The notes under the pieces: model-generated
The model's input: the letters and a program-made list of their open reading frames with translations, nothing else
Told to the model about the DNA's origin: nothing
Databases searched by the model: none
Shown: positions 1 through 9,713 of the stretch, in pieces
How positions within the stretch are numbered: position 1 is the first letter of the stretch
Layout: each line of letters opens with the position of its first letter
NCBI RefSeq assembly: GCF_002127325.2
Contig: NC_035443.2
Span: 144,412,073-144,476,072, forward strand
DNA: 64,000 nucleotides
Reading direction: 5' to 3'
Origin: Helianthus annuus
Lineage: Eukaryota > Streptophyta > Magnoliopsida > Asterales > Asteraceae
Program-made: the position numbers and the translations under genes

Positions 1-43
1 AATAATAATACGATCTAGCTTAATATGAAATTCCGTCTAATAG

Positions 44-1956
44 TGCAGTCCAGCCAGCATTTTCCTTCTCAATGGGGTCAATGATATCGGTCTATTTCTT
101 GGTTGATCACGATGAGATAAAGCAAAAGACAATGATTTATACCTTGTGTTTTGCCGGTTTGTCCGTTCTCTCGATGGTGATCAACATCATTCAACATTAC
201 AATTTTGCAGCCATGGGAGAATACTTAACGAAGAGGGTCCGAGAAAGGATGTTGTCAAAGATACTTACCTTTGAAATTGGGTGGTTCGATCAAGATGAAA
301 ATTCAAGTGGAGCCATCTGTTCAAGACTCGCTACTGATGCCAATATGGTATGGTTTTACATGTTGTTGATCTTGCCTAGAATAGTTGACTTTCCATTAGT
401 TACTGATGAACAATATGCCAACAATGTTTAATTTGCAGGTGCGATCTTTGGTTGGTGATCGATGCTCTCTTCTAATTCAAACATTGTCTGCAGTTATTGT
501 TGCCTGCACGATGGGGTTGGTGATCGCGTGGAACTTCGCACTGGTTGTGATCGCGGTTCAGCCATTGATGATCTTCTGCCACTATAGCAAAAAAGTTTTG
601 TTAAAAAACATGTCACAAAAAGCATTGAAAGCACAAGAGGAAAGCAGCAAGCTTGCAGTCGAAGCCATCGCTAATTTGCGTACAATCACCGCCTTCTCAT
701 CCCAAATACGAATTATTAAAATGCTTTTAGGAACCCAAAAAGCACTACTTCGCGAAAGCATCCGACAAGCTTGGTATGCAGGATTTTTGCTTGCATTTTC
801 TCAAAGCATTATGGCATTTACTTGGGCTCTAGGCTTTTGGTATGGAGGGAAATTGATTAGCAATGGTCATCTTGAGCCGAAAGAATATTTTCAGACGTTT
901 TTGATCTTAGCACACACAGGTAAGGTCATTGCGGAAGCTGGAACCATGACAAATGATCTGGCAAAAGGATTTGATGGAGTGCAGTCAGTGTTCACGGTAC
1001 TAGACCGTAACACCTTGATAGATCCTGAGGTACATGATGGTAAGAAGCCGAGGTCATTACGGGACATGTAGAGATATGTGATGTTCACTTCGCTTACCCT
1101 GCTCGGCCTGATATCAAGATCTTTGACGGGTTCTCCATCAGTATCGAAGCTGGAAAATCAACTGCTTTGGTTGGACAAAGTGGATCAGGGAAATCAACAA
1201 TAATTGGGTTGATCCAGCGTTTTTATGACCCAATGGAAGGCGTTGTTAAAGTTGATGGAAGAGACATTAAGTTATACCATTTAAGCAGGGGAGGAGCTTA
1301 GAGGAGGCCGGACCGGGCCTCGGCCCGTGCGGTTTTTTCGCCTAGTAGTGTTAAATTTCAGGTTTTCGAGAATTTTTTTAAATGTGTATTGGTTCGGCCC
1401 AGACTGATTTTATCTCCAAAAAACATCGGCCCATGCTGAGTTTTAGGTCAAGATCCGCAACTGCATTTAAGAACCTATACGTGAAAACATCACATATGGT
1501 GTTTCCAAGGAAGTTAGTGAAGTTGATGTTGTGGAGGCAGCAAAAGCAGCGAATGCTCATGATTTTATATCAGTTTTGAAAGATGGGTATGATACTTTGT
1601 GCGGTAATCAAGGGGTACAACTCTCAGGGGGACAAAAACAACGCATTGCTATAACACGTGCAATATTGAAAAACCCCTCGATTTTGTTACTAGACGAAGC
1701 CACTAGTGCACTTGATAGTCAATCGGAAAAAGTAGTGCAAGATGCACTTGAGCGAATGATGATGGGTCGGACCAGTGTAGTGGTGGCGCATCGGTTGAGT
1801 ACCATACAAAGTTGTGACACCATTGCGGTTTTGAAAAAAGGGAAGGTGGTTGAAAAGGGGAACCATGGCTCATTACTTGCGAAAGGGCGAGCTGGAGCAT
1901 ACTACTCCTTAGTTAATCCTCAAGAGCCTAACACTACTCACCATACACTGGACTAA
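44..1956 (+). pseudogene. ABC transporter B family (P-glycoprotein/MDR-like) pseudogene, C-terminal half
   Basis: This is the second half of a plant ABCB full transporter, an ATP-driven membrane exporter. The first exon (about 44-347) encodes the start of the second transmembrane domain. An apparent intron (about 348-439, GT...TTGCAG) follows, then a second exon with the rest of that domain. The Walker A motif GQSGSGKST is at 1173-1199. The signature LSGGQKQR, Walker [13 protein letters not shown] and H-loop VVAHRLST lie in 1621-1800, and the frame ends at 1956. Two lesions are visible. A frame change near 1050-1060 ends the reading frame at 1071, just before the nucleotide-binding domain. 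About 180 bp of unrelated DNA (1287-1470) replaces some 20 residues that include the Q-loop. The 5' half lies outside the window. The family call is firm and the exact paralogue is unknown. Confidence 0.88.
1287..1470. other. Foreign segment replacing the Q-loop of the ABCB pseudogene
   Basis: Coding similarity stops after the residues GRDIKLYHL and resumes at PIRENITYG. The DNA between is a GC-rich stretch with repeated GGCC and CGGCCC motifs followed by T-rich sequence, with stops in frame. There are no GT/AG borders that would restore the missing conserved residues, so this is a replacement and not an intron. I saw no terminal inverted repeat or target duplication. Confidence 0.6.
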
Positions 1957-2050
1957 AATATGGAGGAATATCACTTGGTAGATCATGCGCAAGTGTTGGA
2001 TGTAACAAAAATTGATATGTCTTTTTTACCTTTTCGACAATCTACTATTA

Positions 2051-2273
2051 GAGGGTGTTTGGGATTACGTTTTGAAGTGATTATTTGATTATTGCGTTTG
2101 TAAAACATAAATAATCTAAAAAAGTGTTTGGATGAAAAAGTGATTATCTGCCTCCAAATCGCAGTTTTGGAGAAGCATGTACCTACATGTTTTTTCATTA
2201 CGCAGTTTTGAAAACGCAAAATCTATTTTGAAAACGCATAATCTATTTTCAAAACGCAACACCAAACACCCCC
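2051..2273. mobile_element. Tourist-like (PIF/Harbinger-type) MITE with TTA target duplication
   Basis: A 223-bp element bounded by inverted ends: GAGGGTGTTTGG at the left, and at the right the reverse complement of GGGGGTGTTTGG (11 of 12 match). Both ends are flanked by TTA (2048-2050 and 2274-2276), the target duplication of PIF/Harbinger elements. Inside are short repeats of AAAACGCA and its complement. It carries no coding capacity and would need a transposase in trans. Confidence 0.75.
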
Positions 2274-2765
2274 TTAATTATGATTTAATATCAGAAAGGC
2301 AACTTTTTATTACCTTTAGAAGCATGTGCATATCAAAATCATGGTTCATAGTAGCACCAACAATAGCTTAAGGTCAGTAGACAATCTACACGTCAGGTAG
2401 GGTTGTATATGAACCAAATGTTTAGCAAATTGTTAGATGGGTTGAAGTCGTTTATTACTAAACTAGTTAATAAACATAAACAAGATTTTAAGATCGTTTA
2501 ACTAAATGAAGATACACTACTACTAAACAAATGAGTATCACCGACAAACATTTTCTTCAGAAAATATGTCTGTGTAAGAGTTACCAACGAGAATCTGTCG
2601 GTGAAAGTACGTTGGTAAAATGGGCATTAGTCATTTGGTTTCTGATAGATTAAGACCGGATACAAACAACTCTTCTCTGGTAGAGGATACACTATTCTGT
2701 TTAGAAATATTTGAGATCTTACTGACAACTCCTCTCTTGGTAATCCATTGGTAAAGTAATTTGTA
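2274..2765. other. Intergenic, no feature recognised
   Basis: AT-rich sequence without a supported ORF, RNA gene or clear repeat. The short ORFs here have no protein-like composition. Confidence 0.5.
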
Positions 2766-3257
2766 AGGGTGCCCAAATTATGGGTTGGTTCTGTTTTTTT
2801 ACCCTTAACTATAACCAACCGCTTCAGTTTTGGTATGTCTTTAACCATAACCGAAACAGAAACTCGATTATGATTAATATCTTATGAAGCTCAAGTATGG
2901 TTAAAATCACTTAATGTTCCAGTAATGCAAGTTCAGTAAATTTAAATGTACGTTTATTTATTAGCTTTTTTCTTGTAGTATAAAACAAAGTTTATATCCT
3001 TTTATCATTTTTTTTTTCTTTTTTGCTTCTATCAAAAATATAAATTATTATTGAAGATTATTTTTTAAATTTATGTAGACCAGTTTACCCAACAAAATCT
3101 GGGAATAGATCGGCTTTCGGTCATGATGATTAGCCAAAGCTTCAATTTCAAAACCATAACAAATCGGTTAACAAATGCCTCAAAGCCATAACCATATATT
3201 ACATCCATTGTCGGTTAAAATTCTAATATCTTATATCTCGGTTAATTTGCTCACCCT
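2766..3257. mobile_element. Possible non-autonomous hAT-type element
   Basis: Imperfect inverted ends: AGGGTGCCCAAATT at 2766, and AATTTGCTCACCCT ending at 3257 (11 of 14 positions pair). The interior is rich in AACCATAACCGAAAC-like motifs and has no ORF. Ends of the type AGGG-TG-AGCAAAT are common in plant hAT MITEs. No clear 8-bp target duplication was found, so the call is tentative. Confidence 0.4.
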
Positions 3258-4069
3258 AGTTATTTTGATACAAACTAAAATAATAAACTTTTTGAAAGGG
3301 AAATTAAAATGAAGATCTAATATAATATCTGTACGAATACAAAATACAAAAAGAATTGTACTGGGCCTCCAACTAGTGTCACTGGTGTTGCCCTCTAAGA
3401 GCATGGCCAATAGCCTTTTTTTTCACATTTTTCCATGCCCCTGGGACCTGTTTTTTATTTTTTTTATTACGGTTAATGTTTGTAGGATCCATTTTTTTAT
3501 CCATGTATTTGTGCAAGAATTAGAAAAAAATGAGAGAAGCTGGGTAGTGTGCAGGTAGTGGGGCCGGGTGGGGGGTTGGGTAATAAGGCCATGTATAGTC
3601 ATGAAGCCCCTTTGTGAACGTTATGCGACACGTGTCGTGCCACGTCACACAGGGGCTTTTCAATTTTTTTTAATTAATTTCTAACTTTTTAAAATTAAAA
3701 ATCATTCCATTAAATAAAAACATTACAATAAAATAAAAAAACATTAACATAAAATTAAAAAAACATTACACTAAAAAAACAATACATTTATTCTTCGTCT
3801 TCATCGTTGTTCCCTCATTCTTCCTCTTCGTTTTCTCCAGCATCTAAACCTATGTTTTCAAAGTTCCCCGTTTCGAATCCTCAACTTCTTCTTCCTCGGA
3901 ATCTTGTTCGTCGTCACCATCGTGTCAAATTGGGCGAATCGCCCAAGCATGCTCGACCAAATACGCCTTTAACGCGTTATGTATATCCTTAGATCGCAAT
4001 AGTTGAGCATTTACGAGTCTCTCTTCCATTATTGCTTGGGTTCCTTCAACTACAAATTTCCGGAATATA
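3258..4069. other. Non-coding flank and probable terminal region of the Harbinger element
   Basis: The first part is AT-rich with no feature. From about 3585 (GGCCATGTATAGTCATG) the sequence probably belongs to the transposon whose transposase lies to the right. A possible partner end lies near 5510-5560, but I could not align the two convincingly. The C-terminal tail of the transposase frame (acid-rich residues with stops) is readable on the minus strand at about 3800-4070. Confidence 0.35.
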
Positions 4070-5292
4070 GTTTTGGCATATCGCTTTTCCATCATCCTCT
4101 ATGATCATATTATACATAATGATGCAATCATACATGGTCATTCGTATTCTATCCTTATGCCACATACGACAAGGATTTCTGATAAAATGTCATCGTCGTT
4201 GTAGAACCCCAAAACACCTCTCAATTTCCTTTCGCGAAGACTCTTGTAGTTTTTTTTTAAATATTGTCTTTTCTCATCGAACGTTTCAGAAAACGTTTTA
4301 ACAATATTCGAATACTCCGGGTATATACCATCGCCCAGATATTAACCATGCTCGTAGTCGTTCCCGTTTGCATGAAAACCGGCCTTTGGTATCGTTCTAC
4401 AAATGTAGCTCTATAACAATGGTGAACACTCGAACGTATTAATGTCGCTCATACATCCGGCTACACCAAAGAAAGCCGACCAAACCCAAAGGTCGTATGA
4501 CGCAACCGCTTGTAAAACCAAAGTTGGCCCTTTCTGGTCACCCCGTGTATGTTGACCTCGCCATGCGGTTGGACAATTATACCAACGCCATTGACGACCA
4601 TCCAAGCTACCAATCATGCCGGGTATTCCATGCTTTTCTAGATGCACCTTGTATATTTGTTGAAGGTCGTTCCAAGTGAGATTTCTCAAATAACGTTTGC
4701 CATATAACTGGCATATACCTAAAATATAATTAAATATATAAAAGTTTTACTAGTGATGTACTTAAAAATAAAAATAAATATATAAAAGTGAGTAAAAAAA
4801 TACCATAGAAAAATTGTTCCACGCTATCTCGTGTTGTTTTCTCCCCCATCTTCAAGTACTCGTCGTTGATGTCGTACGTGTTTCCGTAGGCTAGTATGCG
4901 TAAAGCGGAAGTGACCTTTTGAATTGATGTGAACCCTAAATATCCTCGTGCGTCAAATCTTTGCTTAAAAAATCATACTTAGCTTCCAAATCATTATTAA
5001 TGTGCAAAAATAACCTTTGACTCATCCGAAACTGCCATCTAAAAACATTGGGTCCGTGAACCGGTGTGGGATCAAAATAGTCTTTCATCAAATGCTCGTT
5101 TGCCGCTTCACGATCTCGCAAGATATAGGTGCGCCTCAAAATGGGGCGTGGAGGAGAAGGCCGAACGTGTTCCGTTGCTTGTATCGCGATAGTACATGCA
5201 CTCGTAACCGCTTCTTCCTCCTCCGCGATTTCTTCGGGTGAAAAAAATCTTCGGTAAATATCGGTGAACGAATCTTCCGATGGGGAACCCAT
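4070..5292 (-). pseudogene. PIF/Harbinger DDE transposase (HARBI1-like nuclease) pseudogene
   Basis: The protein starts at 5292 (MGSPSEDSF...). It has the conserved N-terminal block (DREAANEHLMKDYF, FRMSQRLFLHI) and then the DDE nuclease fold. The first Asp is in GMIGSLDG, the second in GVAGCMSDINTF (4411-4689 frame), and the Glu in EIERCFGVLQ near 4220. The closing block YNMIIED is near 4100. A candidate intron with GT...AG borders lies at about 4715-4803. The frame is broken by a stop after THEDI (about 4936), another after SPLL (about 4411), and more downstream, so it is inactive. The family normally cuts and pastes elements with TTA/TAA target sites, as in the MITE at 2051-2273. No Myb-like partner ORF was seen. 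Confidence 0.85.
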
Positions 5293-5649
5293 TTTATTTA
5301 GAAGAAAGTGAGAGTAATTTCTAGATTTTTATAAAAAAAATGTAGAGAAGATGGAACGAGAGTGTGATGAATTTTAAAAAAAATGGGAGATATGGGGAGT
5401 ATTTAGAGATTGGAAAATGAATTAATTTTTTTTTTAAACTTTCTGACTGTTGAATGGTCATTTTTTAAAAAAAATTCTCCTCTCACGCTGCTATAGGCAT
5501 AACGCTGGGCTCAAAATTTTACCCCATAGCGCCGCCTGTAATGGTGTGGCGGGCGCTATCACCCACAAAGTCTTGTCCATGGCGTCCCACTACATACGAA
5601 CTAATTAAAAAAAATCTTTATCATAAATTGCTATAAAATAGATCGAGGA
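5293..5649. other. Non-coding right flank of the Harbinger element
   Basis: A/T tracts followed by a GC-richer patch (about 5490-5580, with GGCG and CGCC motifs) that may hold the right terminus of the element. No ORF, no defined inverted repeat. Confidence 0.3.
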
Positions 5650-5929
5650 AATTACGATTTTGGCCCCTGTGGTTATATCACTTTTACCCTTTTAGCTCAA
5701 AAAGAAATCTTTTAACATCTGAGCCTCCAACGTCTTTTTTTCTAACCCTTTTGGCCCCCAACGTCTTTTTTTTTCTAACGCTCTTGGCCCATAAAAGTAA
5801 ATGGATGAGGTTACTGTTAGGGGCCAAAATGGTTAGAAAAAAGACGTTTGGGGTTCAGATGTTAAAAGATTACTTTTTGGGCTAAAAGGATAAAAGTGAT
5901 ATAACCACAGGGACCAAAATTGTAATTTA
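5650..5929. mobile_element. Foldback MITE with about 100-bp inverted arms
   Basis: The left arm begins AATTACGATTTTGGCCCCTG and the right arm ends with a near-perfect reverse complement (CAGGGACCAAAATTGTAATT). Pairing continues through the TTTTACCCTTTTAGC and TCTTTTAACATCTGA blocks and includes repeats of CCAACGTCTTTTTTTCTAAC. The spacer is short. No coding capacity. Family not identified. Confidence 0.7.
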
Positions 5930-6275
5930 CTCAAATAGATCAGATGTCTTTAAATTATAATGTTATGATAGTAAAGTTTTATATTTTTAGTTTTATATTT
6001 TTAAATTTTAATATAGTTAATTAAAATTATAAGACTGATAATTAAAAAAAGTAAATGTAAAAGATGTTGTGATGTGGCATTGTTTTTAGATGTTTTTAAG
6101 ATTCCTTATTGGCTGAGTTTTGAGTGTTTTTTTAAGAATGAGTGTTTTTTTGATGTGACAGGTGACTAGGTATGTTTTTAGATGTTTTTTGTGCTCCTTA
6201 TTGTAGATGCTCTAAGCGTGAGTCAAAGTGGCCCCTCTCACTCGTGCTACTGTCAATCAACACAACTAAAATTTA
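5930..6275. other. AT-rich interval with MITE-like terminal sequence
   Basis: Non-coding. Around 6060-6215 are repeated GATGTTTTT motifs ending in TTGTAGATGCTCTAAG, a type of end seen on many plant MITEs, but no partner end is secure. The 35 bp directly before 6276 do not match the start of the TE-A 3' LTR, so the junction is a truncation. Confidence 0.35.
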
Positions 6276-7940
6276 CATAATATGATTAAGGGTGAATGGT
6301 AATATGGTACTAAAAAGGGGGTTTTAAGGTTAATAGTTACAAATGTAACAAGACATAAGGGGGTAATATGTAAATTATAATTAGTGAGGGTTAATTATGT
6401 TGAAACCACAAAAACACACACCCTGTGCGTGTTTGGGATCGAGCAGGAGCAGGGAACAAGGGTTTACCCTTTTGTTCTCGTAAAATTCACCAAATTAACA
6501 AGGAAAATCGATGTGTATCAGTTGCATGTGGTTAAATCTCGATCATTTAATCATACCCAATCAAGTGGTAAGTCGAATTTCTGGATTTGATAAATTTTAG
6601 AAGTAGGGTTTCGACTCAATCATGAAATTGTGATGTGATTTGTGTTGTTTAGATGTTAAGGATACTCCCTAGAGTAGAAATCATGCTTGATTTTGGTTAA
6701 TTGAAAGAAAGCCTCTATAAACCCACTTTGTGAAAATTTGTTATGAATATGGAGATTATAGGGATTATGAATATATATGATTTGATATATAATTCAGCTT
6801 GTAGTACCCGAATTGCTAGATAAATTGAGGTGGATTAAAGGAATTGTGAGAATTAGATAGATTATTGATGGCACATAAGATGAATTGGTGAGTTATGCTT
6901 TAAATGTTGTACACTATGCTTTATTAATGTAACGCACACTAGGTGCTCGATGAAATGCTTGATAGGATAATTATGTGTAAATTGGAACATAATGGAATGG
7001 AATGTGGGTACTAAACGAAGGATTGAATGTGTTGTTATAGACGTGAAGGAAGAAAGTTCGAATTCTAAGAAAGCGGAAGGATCACAAGACCGAGGTATGT
7101 TCCGTTGCATACGAAAGTTTACTTTTAATCGTTCATAATTGTATTGGACAACTTTTGTTATAATGTTTATACTATGTGGTAATGATTATGGTGCTAGTAA
7201 ACGAATAGCGAATCCTTTGCGGATTTGTTTATGCTAACGAAGAATTATGCTATGTTATGCTAGTCGACCGGTTCATGTAACTAAGTCGACTAAGGATGTG
7301 AGGTCATCCGACTAGAACGGGTGGTCGCGTAAGCAAAAATCGTGATGCATGAAGTTCAATCCGTCATACGGATAGAACGAGAGGCTTATGTTGAAAGCAA
7401 CCAACCCGTTATTACCGGGTTGTAAAATGATACGCTTGAATCTCTTTATGAGAATATAAGCTTACCCATTTAAATGGGTAAATCGAATGCATGATGATAA
7501 GAATGAATTCAATCGAATGCGGCTAATAGGTGGTATTGTAAGCAAATAAGTAATAAGACTAACTTTTTAAAATTGTTGTGAATGTAGGTAAATCCTCGAC
7601 CTAGGCGTATGGACGGCTTGGAACGTGCACACTTGATCTACGCCCGCCTCACGCTTCCGTCACAAATTATTTTGAAATGGGTTAAGCTTTTGGTCATATG
7701 TACTTTAAGTCTATGTAGTATGCTGATACCTTGTCGTTGGGTAAAAACTTAGTAGTTGTAGTCATGTCATGTCCAATGTAAGCTTTGTCCGTTTTTGGGA
7801 ATTGTCAAGAATGTTAAACATTGAAGTTGGTTGTACAAAACAGGTTGTTAATGGTTTTAAACGAATGGGTCATGCCGAAATTTCCAAAAATTTTCCTATT
7901 TATTTTATGTGTCGAATTAAGTAGAATATGGGGCGTATCA
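6276..7940 (+). repeat. TE-A 5' LTR, 5'-truncated
   Basis: Matches 17316-18980 at about 99.3% by eye. It ends in GGCGTATCA just before the PBS. Relative to the 3' copy it lacks the opening TGTAACAACCC and about 30 more bases. It contains a TATA-like box at 6713 and a possible splice donor (GAGGTATGT) near 7093. Confidence 0.93.
6713..6722 (+). promoter_or_regulatory. Candidate TATA box of the TE-A LTR
   Basis: CTCTATAAAC in an otherwise AT-moderate stretch. The same box is present in the 3' LTR at about 17753-17762. Transcription would begin roughly 30 bp downstream and run rightward through gag-pol. Inferred from sequence only. Confidence 0.4.
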
Positions 7941-7943
7941 AGT

Positions 7944-7955
7944 TGGTATCAGAGC
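7944..7955 (+). other. TE-A primer binding site (initiator tRNA-Met)
   Basis: TGGTATCAGAGC starts 3 bases after the LTR end and is complementary to the 3' end of plant initiator Met-tRNA, the usual primer of this lineage. It fixes the plus-strand orientation. Confidence 0.9.
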
Positions 7956-8652
7956 CTAGGTTTGAGGGATTCGAGCTAGAGTAACAACGCTTGAACTCAA
8001 ACCAATGGCTCGCTCGGAAGTGTGCTCGTTCCAAGATCGCCAACGAGGTAAAAATTTAAGTTTCGGTAACCGCAAGTATGCATAGTAAGTTTATGATGTA
8101 AATATTGATGATAAGTAATTGTGTTAAGTGGTAAGAGAAGGCGAAACGATGAATTCCAGAAACCATACGGCTGGAAATGGACCCGAAAAAGAGTAAAATG
8201 CTTAAAAATTAAAAGCAGCAGCGTTTCAGCATTTCGACAAGCCGTCGCCGACGCCCCCAAATGGCCGACGGCCTAACTCGCTGCCTACGGGCTTTTTCAG
8301 CCGACGGACATTTACAGTAGCCGTCGCCGTCGGACCTTCTGGCCATCGCCAACGCCACGCACAAATCTCAGATTTTGTTTTGTTTCGTTCTTCGTATTTT
8401 GAGTCTCCGAATTGTCCAAAGACCTATTAAACGCTCATGTGAGGGCCATATAAGGCCTAATAAGATATGTAAGACCACACGTAGTGGTTACAAAGGAAGG
8501 AAAAATTGTAAAAGATGAAAGTAAGGTGCCAAAAGACACGAACGAATGATAAAGACTAGAATATAAGAACGCTAATATAGTAAAGTCGGACTAATGAATT
8601 ACCATGTACTGAAAAGCTTGTTGTAATGATGAATGTAAATGCTATTTTATAG
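7956..8652 (+). other. TE-A leader with possible intron
   Basis: Untranslated leader. A short ATG frame begins at 8004 and meets a GT (GAGGTAAAAA, near 8047). A TTTTATAG directly precedes the gag ATG at 8653, so a leader intron of about 600 bp is possible. The interval contains GCCGTCGCCGACG-type motifs at 8240-8340 like those in TE-H. Confidence 0.4.
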
Positions 8653-9713
8653 ATGGCTGATGCAAGAAACGCTAACGAAGATGATGACACGGCTCGTCAA
8701 GAAGTGTTTAACAAAAGGGTCGCGGAGGTAGCGGAAGAGGTTAAGCTAATCTTCCACGATTAGCTCAAGAAGTAGAGAGTCGGGTGTTGGGAGTTGTGGA
8801 TGCCATGATGACAAGTAAAATCGAAGAGTTGAAAGAATTAATTGAAGGGTCTAAGGGTAAAGGTAAAGAACAACGATGCACCTATAAAGATTTCATGGCA
8901 TGTAAGCCTACCACGTACGATGGTAAAATCAATCCAATAATGTGCCAAAGATGGATCTTAAGCATGGAAGCGGTGTTTAAACGAAGTCGGTGTGATAAGG
9001 AGGATCAAGTGATGTTCGCTACGGGGCAACTCACCTTTCAAGCGAAAGATTGGTGGGATGCTTATAGCAAGGAGATAGGTGAGGACAAACTTCAGACAAT
9101 GACTTGGCAAGAATTTAAGGAACCCTTCATGAAGTACCATTGCCCTCAGTCAGCCATTGATAAAATTCAAGAAGATTTCTTACGCATCCGACAGAAAAAC
9201 GAGACGATAAATGAGATATCTAGTATTTTCTTAGATAAGATGAAGTTTTGTACGGAGTTTGTGCAAACCGAAAGAATGAAGATCAATTGCTTTTACGGCA
9301 TACTGAAGGCAGAATTCAGGGAATTCATCACTCCCTTGAAATGTGAAACCCTTGATGAGCTTATTAATCTGGCGCGGGATAGAGAAATAGAAATCAAGAG
9401 GCAAGAAGAACGTGGTGAAAAGAGACCAAATGAAAAGAGTGGAAGTTCGACTCCGACTAAAAAGGGGAAGTATCAAGAGCAAGGAAGAAAGGATAAGTCG
9501 AAAAGTGGTATCACGCCTTGCAAGACTTGTGGAAAACTACATACGGGGGAATGCTTGTTAGGCAAAAAGGGATGCTATAAATGTGGTAAAGAAGGGCATT
9601 CGTCTTATCAATGTCCAACTAGCCCGAAGACTTGCTTCAATTGTTTCGAAAAGGGGCATATCAAATCTGAATGCCCAAAACTTCAGCAAGAGTCGAGAAA
9701 AGAAGATAAGAAG
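8653..9713 (+). pseudogene. gag: TE-A gag (capsid/nucleocapsid), frameshifted and interrupted
   Basis: Gag forms the particle that packages element RNA. The likely start is ATG 8653. A frame change near 8750 shifts to the long frame read from 8784. It has a Retrotrans_gag core (W-containing motif WWDAYSKEIG near 9050) and two CCHC zinc knuckles, CYKCGKEGHSSYQC (near 9570) and CFNCFEKGHIKSEC (near 9630), preceded by a cysteine pair CKTCGK. The frame runs into TE-B at 9714, so the last ~17 residues of the apparent ORF to 9764 are TE-B sequence. The protein cannot be made as a whole. Confidence 0.88.

Noticed and set aside
6240..6275. Attempt to extend the TE-A 5' LTR to a TG start at 6251
   Set aside because: The sequence does not align with the 3' LTR start and gives no target duplication with the right flank.
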